From positions 5,952,001 through 6,016,000 of the forward strand of contig JASJZC010000005.1 in assembly GCA_037178855.1 (NCBI GenBank): 64,000 bases of DNA. The letters are read 5' to 3'. Source of the stretch: Oscheius sp. JU75. Lineage: Eukaryota; Nematoda; Chromadorea; Rhabditida; Rhabditidae. Each line of letters begins with the position of its first letter. The stretch's first letter is position 1. The notes under the pieces were generated by a model. That model worked only from the letters and a program-made list of their open reading frames with translations. It was not told the origin of the DNA and made no database searches. Both the position numbers and the translations under genes were made by a program. Shown in pieces: positions 46,786-57,759 of the stretch.

Positions 46786-49371
46786 ATGTTGATCTTCTTC
46801 TTGATCTCAGCAATAGTTGCTGCTCCACGTTTACCAACTTTGGATGTCACTATTGGTCATTCTTCTGGCTATGAAGAGGCCTCGCTTCGGCTGCAGAAGT
46901 CTATGAATCTTAGCGTAGGTTCTCTTTTACCAGAACACCTCTCGCTTTAGGTAGATCCGTGCCATGATTTCTTCGATTTTGCATGTGGAAACTGGGTAGT
47001 CAACAATCCGATCCTTTCTTATATGACCTCAAGCACCCAGTTCACAACACTTCGAGAACGGCTCAAGGAGGAAATGAGAGGTATGATTACCTTTCTCAAA
47101 TAAAAAATTTTTTTTTCACATAGATCTGTTCGAATCGAAAGAAGTCTCGCCCTCGAAGGCGGTTAACATGGTCAGAAAGTTCTACAAATCGTGTTGTGAC
47201 CAAGAGTCTATCGACAAAATAGGCACAAAAGACGCCCTCAGTCAAATGATAGTGAGTACAGGACAAACATCGGATCAGATCTTTAGGAAATGGGAGGATT
47301 TCCTATAGTACATGTAAACAAATGGGACAGGAGCAAGTTCTCTCTCACGGAGATTGTGACCAAAATGGCTGCTCTTCGTGGTCTGACTGTTTTCTTCGAA
47401 GCAGGTCCAAGTGTCGATATTAGAAATGCCACCAGGAGATTGATAGATGTAAGTTCTCGTTTCTCTAAAAACAAGATCAAGTTTTCAGTTTGATCAGGGC
47501 CATCCCGGCCTGGGTAGTGGAACACGCGACTATTTCCTGAACAAGGAAAAGTACTCGAAGCATCTGAAAGCGTACAAACAACTTCTAGTCAACAAGGCTA
47601 CAATTCTAACCGAGGATTCCAATCTTCCTGTGAATCACGAAAAAATCAAAAAGGACGTCGATGCTGTTCTGGAATTCGAGACTGAATTTGCAAAGATTCT
47701 CGTTGCTGAAGACGAGCGACGCGACTACAACCAACTTTATCACTTGGTTCACTTCAACGACTTGAACAAACTGATGCCCTCGGTGAGATTATCTTTTTTT
47801 GATCAGTATAGTTCAGATCGACTGGGAAACTTTATTTCTGTCGTTCACTCCAAAGTCTATACATGAATACATTAGGGGAAATCCCCTTATCATGTTAAAC
47901 GAGCCTGCTTACTTTGAAAGGTAAAACTTGTCAAAAAGAATAAATCTGTTCAGTTTTTAGACTTCACAAACTATTGACAACAGCCGATCCAGAAGTTCTG
48001 ACAAATTACATGATGTTCCGCTTCTTGGCTGACTTCAGATTCCAGCTGGGAACAAAGTTCGAGGATATTTCTCAAGAGTTTGCAAAGGTTCTGCTTGGAA
48101 GAAAGGATCGACCACCGAGATGGAAGGAGTGCAGTCTGGAAGCCAACGACTTTATGATCTTCGCTGCTGGAGCAATGTATGTCAGGGAACATTTCAGTTC
48201 TGTGAGTTCTGCGTTTTGATTCAACTAGAAAATTGCAGGAATCTAAAAACCTAACCTTGGACATGATTGTCAATTTGAAAGAAGCGTTCCACCAAATTCT
48301 GGCAGAAAATGATTGGATGAACAAAGAGACCAAAGAATATGCTGTAGCCAAGGCGAAAAAGGTAGAGAGGCTAATTGGATACCCGGACTTCATTTTGGAC
48401 GACAAGAAACTGGACGATTGGTACAAAGATGTGAGCGGTTCCGATTGGAATGAGAATATACAGTTGTTCAGTTGGATATTGAAGAAATCGACACGTTCAA
48501 TGAAATAATTGACAAGTTGAATCGGTACGGAATCGACTACCATTACAGCAAACTGTTGACGAAAGTGGACCGTCTGCAATGGAACGAGAACCCTGCTACT
48601 GTAAATGCTTTCTATTCGCATATCAAAAATGCTATAAGTGAGAGCTATTGTCATTTGCATTCAAAAGCCTAGTCTTTCCTGCCGCCATGCTTCAACCGCC
48701 ATTTTTCGTCAGAGATGCTCCGAAGGCTCTCAACTACGGAGCTATTGGAGCAATTATTGGACACGAAATCACTCACGGATTCGATGATCAGGGTAACTGA
48801 ACCATCGTGAGAAGCATAAGATTCTAGGCAGACAATTCAATGAAATTGGGAGCCTCTTCAACTGGTGGGACAAGAAGACTGAAGCAAACTACAAAGAGCG
48901 AACCGAGTGTCTTGTGAAACAATACGGCAATGTCAGTGTACGTTTCATTAAGTTGTTCCTCTAGTATTAATTAGGTTCCTGGCACGAATCTCAACATCAA
49001 TGGTCGACTGACTTTGGGAGAGAACATTGCCGACAATGGTGGAATCAAGGAAGCCTTCAATGCTTACAAACGGTACATCATGAAGCATGGACCTGAGAAA
49101 AGACTTCCTGCACTTGAGCAGTTTGACAACAATCAAATGTTTTTTATTGGATACGCACAGGTGAGTTCAATTGATTGCATCACCCTGTTTACAGAACTGG
49201 TGTGGACATGCTACGCCGGAACACTATACCCGACTCATACTAACAGATTCCCATACACCACACAAGTTCCGAATCAATGTTGTTCTTCAAAATCAGCCCG
49301 AATTCGCCGAAGCCTTCAAGTGTAGTCCGAATTCGCCAATGAATCCGGCCAAACGATGTGGTGTGTGGTGA
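46786..49371 (+). CDS. neprilysin-like M13 metallopeptidase, apparently secreted
   Basis: Zinc endopeptidase of family M13. The start [19 protein letters not shown] looks like a cleavable signal peptide rather than the long cytoplasmic tail and anchor of classical neprilysins. The N-terminal domain begins [15 protein letters not shown]. The catalytic domain has HEITHGFDD (zinc ligands and catalytic Glu), GENIADNGG (third ligand Glu and Asp), NAFYSH-type and FFIGYAQ motifs, then [10 protein letters not shown], and ends with CGVW, the family C-terminal mark. About 12 exons with small introns, roughly 680 residues. All key active-site residues are present. Confidence 0.93.
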
Positions 49372-49482
49372 TCGTCAGTCGACTCTAGAGTAATAAAGAA
49401 TCGCAAGGTTTGTTTTGAAATAGGCGTCAGCGCCAAGTTTTGTCGAGAAGTCTGTCCCATTTGCTATCACAATAAGTGTATC

Positions 49483-49701
49483 ATGCTGACTCGACTAGTT
49501 CTCCTTCTTCTCCTTTTGGCAATTTACGTAAACAGCAGCTTGCTCAATTCTCATCCAGCTGACTACGCTGTTGAGGTGATCACAGAATTTTTGCTTGTTT
49601 TGACAACCCCGTTTCAGAGGAATCAGCAAGATATTTCCTGGCTCGGACCCCCAGAACGGTTCCTTGGTGACATAGCGATACCTATCTGGTTGATAAAATG
49701 A
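49483..49701 (+). CDS. very small secreted peptide precursor, uncharacterised
   Basis: MLTRLVLLLLLLAIYVNSSL is a strong signal peptide. One intron (49577-49618) joins in frame to ERNQQDISWLGPPERFLGD and the stop after PIWLIK, giving 58 residues with no cysteine. No amidation or dibasic site, so it is not an obvious neuropeptide. Support is limited to the signal peptide and clean splice. Confidence 0.5.
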   Translation: MLTRLVLLLLLLAIYVNSSLLNSHPADYAVEVITEFLLVLTTPFQRNQQDISWLGPPERFLGDIAIPIWLIK

Positions 49702-49850
49702 GAAACGAATGAATGACAAGGAGCTGTTGCTCCGACTCTACGGACGATGTTTTTGATAGTAAACGAACAGTTGAATGAAGACTAGATGTTTACTGTTACA
49801 CATTGTGTCGAGTGATCTTGTTCCTTCATGAGTTGAGTATCTTGAAGTCG

Positions 49851-50496
49851 TTATGATACATCTTCTCTATTAAGTGTCGGAGCTGCCAGTTTCTCGCAAT
49901 CGTCTTTCTCAAGTCTAATTCCAATCCATAGTCCCACTGTTCGTGCCATCTCGATGAGCGAAATATCCGGTCGACCTGAGCAATTGTTCACGTAATCACT
50001 ATAACTTACTGCTGCAAAATGTTTGTATCCAAGGAACTCGGTAAAATTGCTTACAACTTGTTCCATGTTCGAAGAATAAGGCAAGATCCTATACTTTTCC
50101 CTCCATTGCTCGACATCGCACATCCTATACAGAACAATTGTACTAATGAAAGAATACTTACCAAGTCTGCGGGAACAGATCCCAATCAATTTCACTTATA
50201 CTTCGATAGTTTTCTTCGTTGTACATGGCAAACTGTTGTAGACGTATGTGATAAACATCGGCAAAGCAAACGGGATCGTTACCGCAGTTGTAGCAACTGT
50301 CTCCCTTACTAAAGTTCGTAAGTTTTTTTTTACAGATGGATCTTACACTATGCAGTGTTTGATGAATCCAGTGATAAATCGGTCTATTGGGTCTTTCATA
50401 ACCATTACGAATGCCCATCTGTTCATGTCTCGTATCCGAACTCGAATGTTTCTGCTCATCTCGGTTATTGAATGGAACTTGTTCGTCGCTCCGCAA
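49851..50496 (-). CDS. uncharacterised Cys-containing protein, at least two exons
   Basis: Two exons join in frame across a 38-base intron: SCYNCGNDPVCFADVYHI, QQFAMYNEENYRSISEIDWD, then MCDVEQWREKYRILPYSS, VSYSDYVNNCSGRPDI and the end RLEKDDCEK...REDVS. Regular cysteines and aromatic residues suggest a folded extracellular domain, but no signal peptide was found, so the 5' end is probably incomplete. Family not recognised. Confidence 0.55.
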
Positions 50497-50699
50497 AAAC
50501 TGAAAGATTATTTGAAACCAGATGGAAAGATTTCATACGTTTCAATTTGACTGACGCTCAGTTTGTTCAAATCTTTGATTGCACTCATTCTTTCCAGATA
50601 GCAGACTAACGCTTCCAGTTCAGCTGAGAGTGTTCCTCCAACAATACAGACGGATAGACCGACACTGGGAGCTACCTGAACTCAAAATTTGGAGGTTTT

Positions 50700-51239
50700 G
50701 TGAATTCAAACTACCGCAATCTTCATTGGGAACTTGACCGATTTGGGAACACAGTCTCTCGCGTATTGGCAAATGGACGAATGGTAAAAACTTTGTTGCA
50801 TATCCCAGTGGTCTCCAGTAGAGATATTCGGCTCAACGAACTGTCTTTTTCTTGTGTCGAACTCAAACAAGTCCGAAGACACCTCCTGGAGATATACGTC
50901 ACTAGAGGAAAAGAACAAGTTACCGGCCATTTGAAGGGGATTGGCCAGGGGCCATTCACGGATTCCAAAACTTGGAAAATGAATGGGATGGCAATAATAA
51001 GAACGACGTGTTTTGCTTTGAATGTGAACATTTTAACTGGAGACCAAAACAATTTGATCAAAGTGGTACATCTCAAGGTGACAGTAACTCGGTCATCAAA
51101 ACCAGAGACTCTTTTAGAGGCCACTGGGAATATCCTGATTGGAAAAAGTTTTGCATGGGTTACAAATCTTAAACAAGAGGACACGGAAGTGAGAGATCTT
51201 TGCATCTGCATCCAAGTATATAGAAACCCTCTTCTTTAA
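50700..51239 (+). other. coding-like region with unresolved frame
   Basis: One 180-codon frame is open throughout, but the other two frames also read well in parts. One has LTDLGTQSLAYWQMDEW and SPVEIFGSTNCLFLV, which recalls a C-type lectin fold. The other ends CEHFNWRPKQFD and HWEYPDWKKFCMGYKS. Possibly a small multi-exon secreted protein whose introns I could not place, or a decayed gene. Confidence 0.3.
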
Positions 51240-51478
51240 GCAACCACCCTCGCACTGTTGAAGTGTACTCTCCTCATTCAAAAAACTTGCATAGAATGTA
51301 CACCTTCATTTCTTGCTCGTGATCAATATCGTCTCTAATTTTACCACATTAATAAGTTTGACGCTGTCTTTATCATCAGCCTATAGGGAAGACTTTACCA
51401 ATTAAGCAGCTGCTTTCATCATAGGAGTTTTTGAGTCGTCTCAAAACAGCCGAGAAACAACAACATCGTTCGAGAAGG

Positions 51479-52681
51479 ATGATCACTTTAGTCAATGTGA
51501 GCCTTATTTCCCAATCGATCGGCACTTTCTTTGCCGTTGTATTTAATATTCTTCTTGTATTCATTATGTTGACAAATCCTAAAAACGACATCGGATTCTA
51601 CCGAACAGTAATGGTCGTTTACGCTCTTTTCGAGCTTGTCTATGCCGTCGTCGTTTGTATTGGGGCACCTGTAAGTATGTAGTAGTCTGCTTCAAACGGG
51701 GAAAACAGATCCATTACATTACTCATCAATCCTGGATTGGGTTCACCTATGTCGGTCCCTTGGCCCACACCAAATTTGCCATTTTCGGACCCACTATCTA
51801 TTGTTTCTGTTACCAACTGTGGATCGGCTTCGTAATCTTCAACTTCATCTATCGCTATGTCGCCATTTGCCAGTTTGGTTTTTTTATTAACGCTTCTAAT
51901 GAGCCTTTAGCATATCGTGCTCTGAGAAAATCAGGCTGTCGAAGATACTGAAAGGTTGCTGTGCTGTTGCTGTAATAGTCTACATGGTTATTTGTCTTCT
52001 CTGTTCGCATTGGCTGTGTGTCCAAAATAAGATGACAGATGTGAGTCTTCTGTCCAGAACAACAAACTTTCATTTTAGGAAATCCGACAGGACCTTTTGA
52101 AATTTTTCGAGCTCGACAATAACACCGATTTCGGTTACTACATCCATCGTTTCCATGTAGGCAATAGAGATGGACAACACTTTTGTTCAGAAGCCGGACG
52201 GCAGTTTAAGTTTCTACTCGATGGAGGCCATGTTTCTCCATTACGTCGAAGCGTATGGCTCCTTGTCTATTATCGCATTCTGCAGCTGGAAGCTTTACAA
52301 CACTTTCCAGACTACACTGAAACAGACATCCAGTATTCCCAAAGGCAGTTTTAATGTTTCTCTTGAGAAACAACTCTTCTGTACCCTTCTTATCCAGGTG
52401 AGAGCATCTTCTTACCAATACAACTATTGCTTAGGCATCTATACCTGTACTCCTTTGTATCATCCCGTCCTTCTTTGTCGACTTGTTCCCATTTCTGCCG
52501 GACATTTTCATCTGGAAGTTGACACCGACGTTCTCTGTAGTCACAACTATTCCCAAGGCTCTGGATCCAATTATCACTCTCTGCTGCGTGACGCAGTATC
52601 GAAAAAGAATCCAGAACATGATAGGTAAAAACTAGTCTTCTGGAAACTTCGCGACAAACAGCATTAAGATTGTGCCCCTGA
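51479..52681 (+). CDS. Str-type chemoreceptor (7TM GPCR), intact
   Basis: Start MITLVNVSLISQSIGTFF. TM1 ends FNILLVFIMLTNPKNDIGFY; TM3 ends with the family hallmark FIYRYVAIC; a long second extracellular loop (QDLLKFFELDNNTDF) is followed by QKPDGSLSFYSM, the typical Str loop; TM5 to TM7 include IPVLLCIIPSFFVDLF and IPKALDPIITLCCV, and the tail is QYRKRIQNMIALRLCP. Six introns of 34-40 bases restore one continuous frame, including one of 34 bases after NNTDF. About 340 residues, normal for the class. Ligand unknown. A dead relative lies at 5577. Confidence 0.85.
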
Positions 52682-53071
52682 AGAAGTCTCCGACGTCAGC
52701 ATCACAACGTCGTAACAAGCTGATCAATAAAAATGATCTTTTCGTTTCTGGACTAACCTCAATGAGCTTCTGTTTTATAAATGTTAGAAGGAGGGAGTGG
52801 GTTAAACATCAAAATGAACCTCAATACTCAACATATACATCAAGTTCATCAGCGAACCAAGTTGTTTTCTTCTTCTACTTGCCATCCCTAATTTCCCAAG
52901 TGCAACTTCTAAAACTGCAAAACTTTTCTGTAAAGTGCCTAGAATAACTCTTGGCCCGTTAGGCAAAACCTCTAATTGGCAAGATAGAAACAGTTCAGCA
53001 GCTGTTCACCCTAAGAGAGGCTTCTCGCAAGTTTGCTCCTTCCCCAGCCATCACGACAGTTCTACTTCAGA

Positions 53072-53914
53072 ATGTTGCTACTCTTCTTCTCAATCTCCCT
53101 CGCGACGACAGTTCTCCTGGCTGGCTGTCACAAAAAGGAGCTTCCGCCACTCTACACGGATCGCGTGGAAGCCCGTAGAAAACGTTTTGCAAAAGACGTA
53201 AAATTGGCCGAGCTGGCGAAGATGACGAAGGAAAAGAAGGAGAAAGAAAAGGCTTCGCTCGAGAGAATTGACGAGCAAGTGTCCTCCATGTGGGCTGATG
53301 TGGTTTCGGAACAGTTGAGAAGTCGAGCTACCAATCCAAGACAACAACAGTCAGAGATCAAGGGCTTAGTAAAATGCGCCAAGCTTCTGACTCTAACAGA
53401 TACCACAAGGATTTCGGACATTCTGGTTTGTCTTTGCTATTGTTCAGTTGAAAATGTTCCTTTCGCTTAGCCAAAAACGCAAGAAGCGAAGACTTCCGAG
53501 ATGATGCTGCTGAAGAATACACAGATGCCGATGACTGATGCCAAATCGAATAAAGTGATGAATCAGGTGACTATCTCGCCATCTGTCTCTGCTGACAAGA
53601 GTCAGCTCAGTTTCTCGACTTCGGGCGGAGGACAGGAGACGGTCAGGCTGACGAATCGCGGAAAGGAGTCAATCGCCATCAAATGTAGATGTTCCGACAA
53701 CAGCATATTCACCGTGGAGCCAGTCTTCAGCAAGGCCGAGCCTGGACAGACGGTCTCCATCAGCGTCCAGAGAAGAGCTGTCCCACCGAAACAGGACAAA
53801 GTCGTCTTTGAATGGCTGCCTCTTATGCCAGGAGGAAATAAGGATCTGGCGGCTGTCTTCAAAAATGTACCGACTGTTGAGAGCAGAATGGATTTTCAGG
53901 CCGTTTTCGACTAG
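53072..53914 (+). CDS. MSP-domain protein with an N-terminal signal-like segment
   Basis: Start MLLLFFSISLATTVLLAGC is a hydrophobic signal or anchor. A lysine/glutamate-rich coiled-coil-like region follows (KMTKEKKEKEKASLERIDEQ). After one intron the C-terminal 120 residues match an MSP-type immunoglobulin-like fold: LSFSTSGGGQETVRLTNRGK, IAIKCRCSD, FTVEPVFSKAEPGQTVSISV, DKVVFEWLPL. MSP and related proteins are normally cytosolic without signal peptides, so the combination is unusual. An acceptor-like TTCAG precedes the ATG directly. Confidence 0.8.
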
Positions 53915-54019
53915 ACCCATCTTTCGAATAAATACTTGCTGAGGGTCTCCTCTAACTTTACACCGGACTGTATAACTGTTCCTTAACACGGATTCATCAC
54001 ATCTAGTTCAAAATGCCCA

Positions 54020-54220
54020 AAAGTCTGTGTGTGCGTTTTGTAGCCCTGATAGCCACTTTGTGACAGCAGTTACATTTTGGAAGTCAAATCAGTTTAAAAC
54101 ATGCGTCTCTGGGAGTTCCTGTCACGGTAGCTTGACTAGAACAGCATCTACCTGTCACGAGCCCCAACAGGGTATCAGCCAAACTTGTTCACTTTAAACT
54201 CCCCTTGGGTTTCATTTGCT
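54020..54220 (+). repeat. dispersed repeat, copy 2 (partner at 12240)
   Basis: Same order and orientation of shared blocks as at 12240-12560, including CTACCTGTCACGAGCCCCAA and ATCAGCCAAACTTGT, but shorter because of internal deletions. It lies between the MSP-domain gene and the bZIP gene. Confidence 0.7.
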
Positions 54221-54446
54221 TAGTAAGATATTTTGCGAGTCAGGTCCCTTCCAACTTCAACCCAAACTTGAAATAGCCGCCAAAAGCGTTAGATTCGCAG
54301 GTTGTCGTTGCGAAAGCGGCAGAGTTTCGAAAATGACTACGCGTCGCGGCTGGACAACGCGTCGCGTCTCTCTCATTTCCACACAGTTTCGTCGCCTTTG
54401 CCGCCGTTTCCTCTAAACTCTTCCATATTCTACCTACACCTGCACA

Positions 54447-55079
54447 ATGAGTGGATTTTTCAGTTCCAAGTTCAGTCACTCCGAGAACGAGGATACTCAC
54501 ATTCCCTTCTACAGCCCGGAATACGAACAGGAGCTCCTGTCGTCAGTTGGACTTGGTGAGTCAGTTGTACCTCCTACAGTTTCTGCAATGGGTACTCCTT
54601 CCAAGTTCTCTGAGTTCTCCTCTACTTCCTATCTCGACGATCCCAACTACTTCTTGGAATTCGCTGAGCCTGGAGTCGAGTTCCTACCACCGCTCGACTT
54701 CGACTTCGAGCCCTACACTCCCACCCTAGCTGATGTCAAACCCGAGGTCCAGGAAACAGCTCAGCCATCAGTCCGTTCAGTACGCTATGAGCCCTACTCG
54801 GAGTCCAGCAAGGATGAGGAGCCAAAACGCAAGAGAGGACGTCCTATGAAGAATGGCTCAGCTTCCAAGATGGCCAACTACTCTCGACAATACAGAGAGA
54901 CCAAGAAGAAGGAGCTTGCCGTGAGTCAGACTCGTACCGAGAAGCTCGAAAGGGAGAATATCGAACTTCGTGAGCAGATCAAGCAGCTGTCCGACGCTCT
55001 TCAGAGGATGGAATCCGAGATGTCTCGACTCAGAAGTCAACAGCAGTATGTCCCGGTGGCTGTTGACCAGCTCTATTGA
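54447..55079 (+). CDS. bZIP transcription factor, single exon
   Basis: The 210-residue protein has an acidic, aromatic N-terminal half with possible activation segments (DDPNYFLEFAEPGVEFLPPL, DFDFEPYTPTL). A KRKRGRPMK stretch, which resembles an AT-hook, leads into a basic region (ASKMANYSRQYRETKKKEL) and a leucine zipper with heptad leucines (EKLERENIELREQIKQL, then ALQRM). It is intronless in a region of intron-rich genes. The basic region is closest in feel to the ATF/CREBZF-like group, but no specific orthologue is claimed. Upstream is AT-poor and contains repeated GCGTCGCG motifs near 54345. Confidence 0.85.
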   Translation: MSGFFSSKFSHSENEDTHIPFYSPEYEQELLSSVGLGESVVPPTVSAMGTPSKFSEFSSTSYLDDPNYFLEFAEPGVEFLPPLDFDFEPYTPTLADVKPEVQETAQPSVRSVRYEPYSESSKDEEPKRKRGRPMKNGSASKMANYSRQYRETKKKELAVSQTRTEKLERENIELREQIKQLSDALQRMESEMSRLRSQQQYVPVAVDQLY

Positions 55080-56285
55080 GATCGTATTTTTTTCCGACTA
55101 CGTGTAAAACATTTATGTGTACATAGCCAGTTTATATGAAATCTATTGTATTACTAAATTCTTGTTTTAGACATGACGTAACTCTACCTTCCCATCCAAG
55201 GTACTCGAAAGCCCGCACAAGCGTCATGTGATTGCGAAGGAATCATCGGGTTCGATTTGTTAGGTTGGTATTACGGGTCTTTTCTTAAAAAGATGCGCAT
55301 TGTTCGAGACTCATCTGTTCTGTTTCGCACTTCAATCTCTTGCGCGTCTTTTAAACTCTCCTCTGAAGAATCATGTTCGAAATCCTCCTGTTTCAGCACG
55401 TAAATCCACCGATAAGGGATTTCCATCTCTCCCAGCGGGGTCGTGCTCAGAGCCGTGGCCACAGGACACCTTCTCCAGCTGTTCCTAGCGTAAGTTTCTG
55501 GTTCTTATTGACTCTGACAGTTCTGAAATTGACACAAAGGGATACTCGTACTCATATTCCTCTTTCAGTACACTCTTCTTGCTGGTCCTGTGGCCCGACT
55601 CTTGCTGTCGCTCTCTTCATAAGAACTAGGCGTTGTTATCTTTCTGTAATCATCGTCATCCGGATTCCCGAGATATCTTCCAACTTCTTCGCATTCAAAG
55701 CCTGAAAACGAAAAAAACTGAAAATGTCTTTAGAAAAAAATAAATTTTGGCTATTTTACAACAAACTGTAATTGTTCTCTGCTCAATTTGGTTACTCTTC
55801 TCGAACCCGTGGTCTTGTTTATCTCCTCGATAAAATGGCTGTCTGCGTCTCACACTCGTATAGTTTTGAAACACGAGAGTATTGTAGCTGTTTCAATAAG
55901 AAGTGTCACGGACATTTTCGAAAAGATCCGTAATCTGTTGGTAAATTGTCAATCCTGGTCTGAACCCTTGACAGTTTGAGACGACCCTCTGTTCAATTTA
56001 GCAGTTTTATACAGCCGCTGACATTCTTCCTTCCTCCCCAGCCCTGTCAGTCGTGTAGTTTGCACGTGACGTGGCCTCACTCGCCCGATATTCGAAACCC
56101 TTGCGATCAATAGAACGACGCGACCCCCTCTGTCGCTCGCTGGCCTGCTAGTTTCGAAAATGGGCCCGCTGCGCCCGCATTTTCGAATGTCTGTATCTTT
56201 TCGAAAAGAAAGAATTCACATACCATCTATCACTTGAATTTCTTTCTTTCCCTTACTTAATACCAAGTTGTGAAGTTGCCTCAAC
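55080..56285. other. intergenic, small frames only
   Basis: A spliced mini-frame on the plus strand (MFEILLFQHVNPP..., about 55373-55621) and a minus-strand acidic frame (55271-55462) overlap; neither has family support. A pyrimidine-rich and purine-rich alternation lies near 56030-56180 just before the next gene. Confidence 0.35.
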
Positions 56286-57147
56286 ATGTCCACCGAAAGC
56301 TCCTGTCTCTCCCGTCCCTCCTCTTCCGAATCCGTCTTCGAATCCTCGGAACGCAAAGTGAAACTCCGCAATATCCTGTCGAGAAGAAAGACTCTGTACA
56401 AATTAGCAGGTACGTGTTTCCATCGGATCAGTAGTACATCGTCAATGATTTCAGCCCGTAGGGTTAAGTGGGCTAAAACCACCGCTACTAGGAGGGAAAT
56501 TAGAGCACAGGTAGTTGCTCCAATTTGGTTGAAGATGAATAACTTCTTTCAGATTGATAGAGAATTCCAGGCTGAGTTTGCTGCCAATCAGGATTTCGTT
56601 GACCGCCTTGAAAATGAGAATGAACTGCTGAAGAAGACAGCGGCCGATATATTGAACAAAGTGAGATCTTTTCTAGTTGCGTTTTTGCCTTTTGGAAAGT
56701 ACTGTTTGAAGATGCTGAACGAAATTTATAAAAGAGGGAGCGTGGGCAGGCTCGTGAGCTACGGAATAAAAAATGAGTCCATCTCGAAAAGAATGAAAGG
56801 GTTTGTGAGATCCCGAACGCTAACTTCGAAAAAGGTTATTAAATGTTTAAGGAGATCCGGGACAATACAAAATATAAACCAACTAAGGATAACCATCGCT
56901 TTCATGTCTCAAAACAATGTAAGTGTGGTGTGAAACGAGAAAGGATTTCGGGGGAAAGGCTGTTCCAACCCAAAATTATTGTGTTTTTCAGTGTAAGTCT
57001 CTTCTCTCTGCCAATTACCCGACTGGATCTGTGCTACGTGCCGACTGGACTGTTCCCGGCTCCGAGTCTCCCGACTCGACGGATTCGTCCGACTCTGAAT
57101 CTATCATTTCTCTCCCTCTCTATAGCACAAAAAGCTCAAAATGGTGA
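56286..57147 (+). CDS. coiled-coil protein, possibly bZIP-like
   Basis: Four exons: MSTESSCLSRPSSSESVFES then KLRNILSRRKTLYKLA; a basic exon RRVKWAKTTATRREIRAQ; a helix exon IDREFQAEFAANQDFV, then DRLENENELLKKTAADILNK; and after a 348-base intron CKSLLSANYPTGSVLRADW and an acidic Ser-rich end (SPDSTDSSDSESI). All joins keep frame. A basic stretch before a heptad-like helix recalls bZIP proteins, but the classical N-x-A-A signature is missing. About 155 residues. Confidence 0.65.
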
Positions 57148-57391
57148 TTGGATAGTTCAAAATAGCACACAGACTTTTGACAAAGTTCTATTAAGTCAAA
57201 ATTCTAGTCCCAATTGTACATAGCCCTGTATTTAGCCGAGGTGCTAGCCCAATCTCTGGAAAAATGCGGGTAAACGCTTACTCTTATGCCTTTAAGCCAA
57301 ATAAACACTTTTTTCTTTATTTTTAAGCTAGAATTATTTAAAGAACAATCACATGGAGGCAATACCCGTTGTAGGAGGACCAACTCGTAAT

Positions 57392-57696
57392 TCAAGGTTT
57401 TCGACAGCACATGAAACAGCAGACCGCGTAGATAATCCCGATCCCGACGACGGCTGCAAATGCTCCCAGTATGACAGCTGGAACAGGCTGCAACCTCAGA
57501 CAACATTCGTCCGCACAACAGGCAAAGTAGTATAGAAAGTTGGAAGGACCTGGAACGTTCCGTATAGAAGGAAGAGAAACTTACAGACGATTCCGCCAGC
57601 ACACGTATCACTTGTGTATTGAGCAAGAGCGAGAGGTTTCTCTTTTGCGAAAGAAGAGTGGGCAAAAATCAAAGTCAATACAATTTCAGACCACAT
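57392..57696 (-). CDS. small CC-rich single-pass membrane protein (Shisa/CX-like architecture)
   Basis: MWSEIVLTLIFAHSSFA is a signal peptide. After a short extracellular part (TSDTCAGGIVCPSNFL) comes YYFACCADECCLRL, a membrane segment (PAVILGAFAAVVGIGIIYAV) and a Cys-rich cytoplasmic end CCFMCCRKP. Two exons join in frame across an intron of about 47 bases. The C...CC...CC pattern before a single TM resembles Shisa-like or nematode CX-module proteins. About 90 residues. Confidence 0.68.
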
Positions 57697-57759
57697 TTCC
57701 GTTCAGGCCGTCCAGTTTAAGTATCGTCCTATGGAACGTAAATTAACCCTATAAGATTT

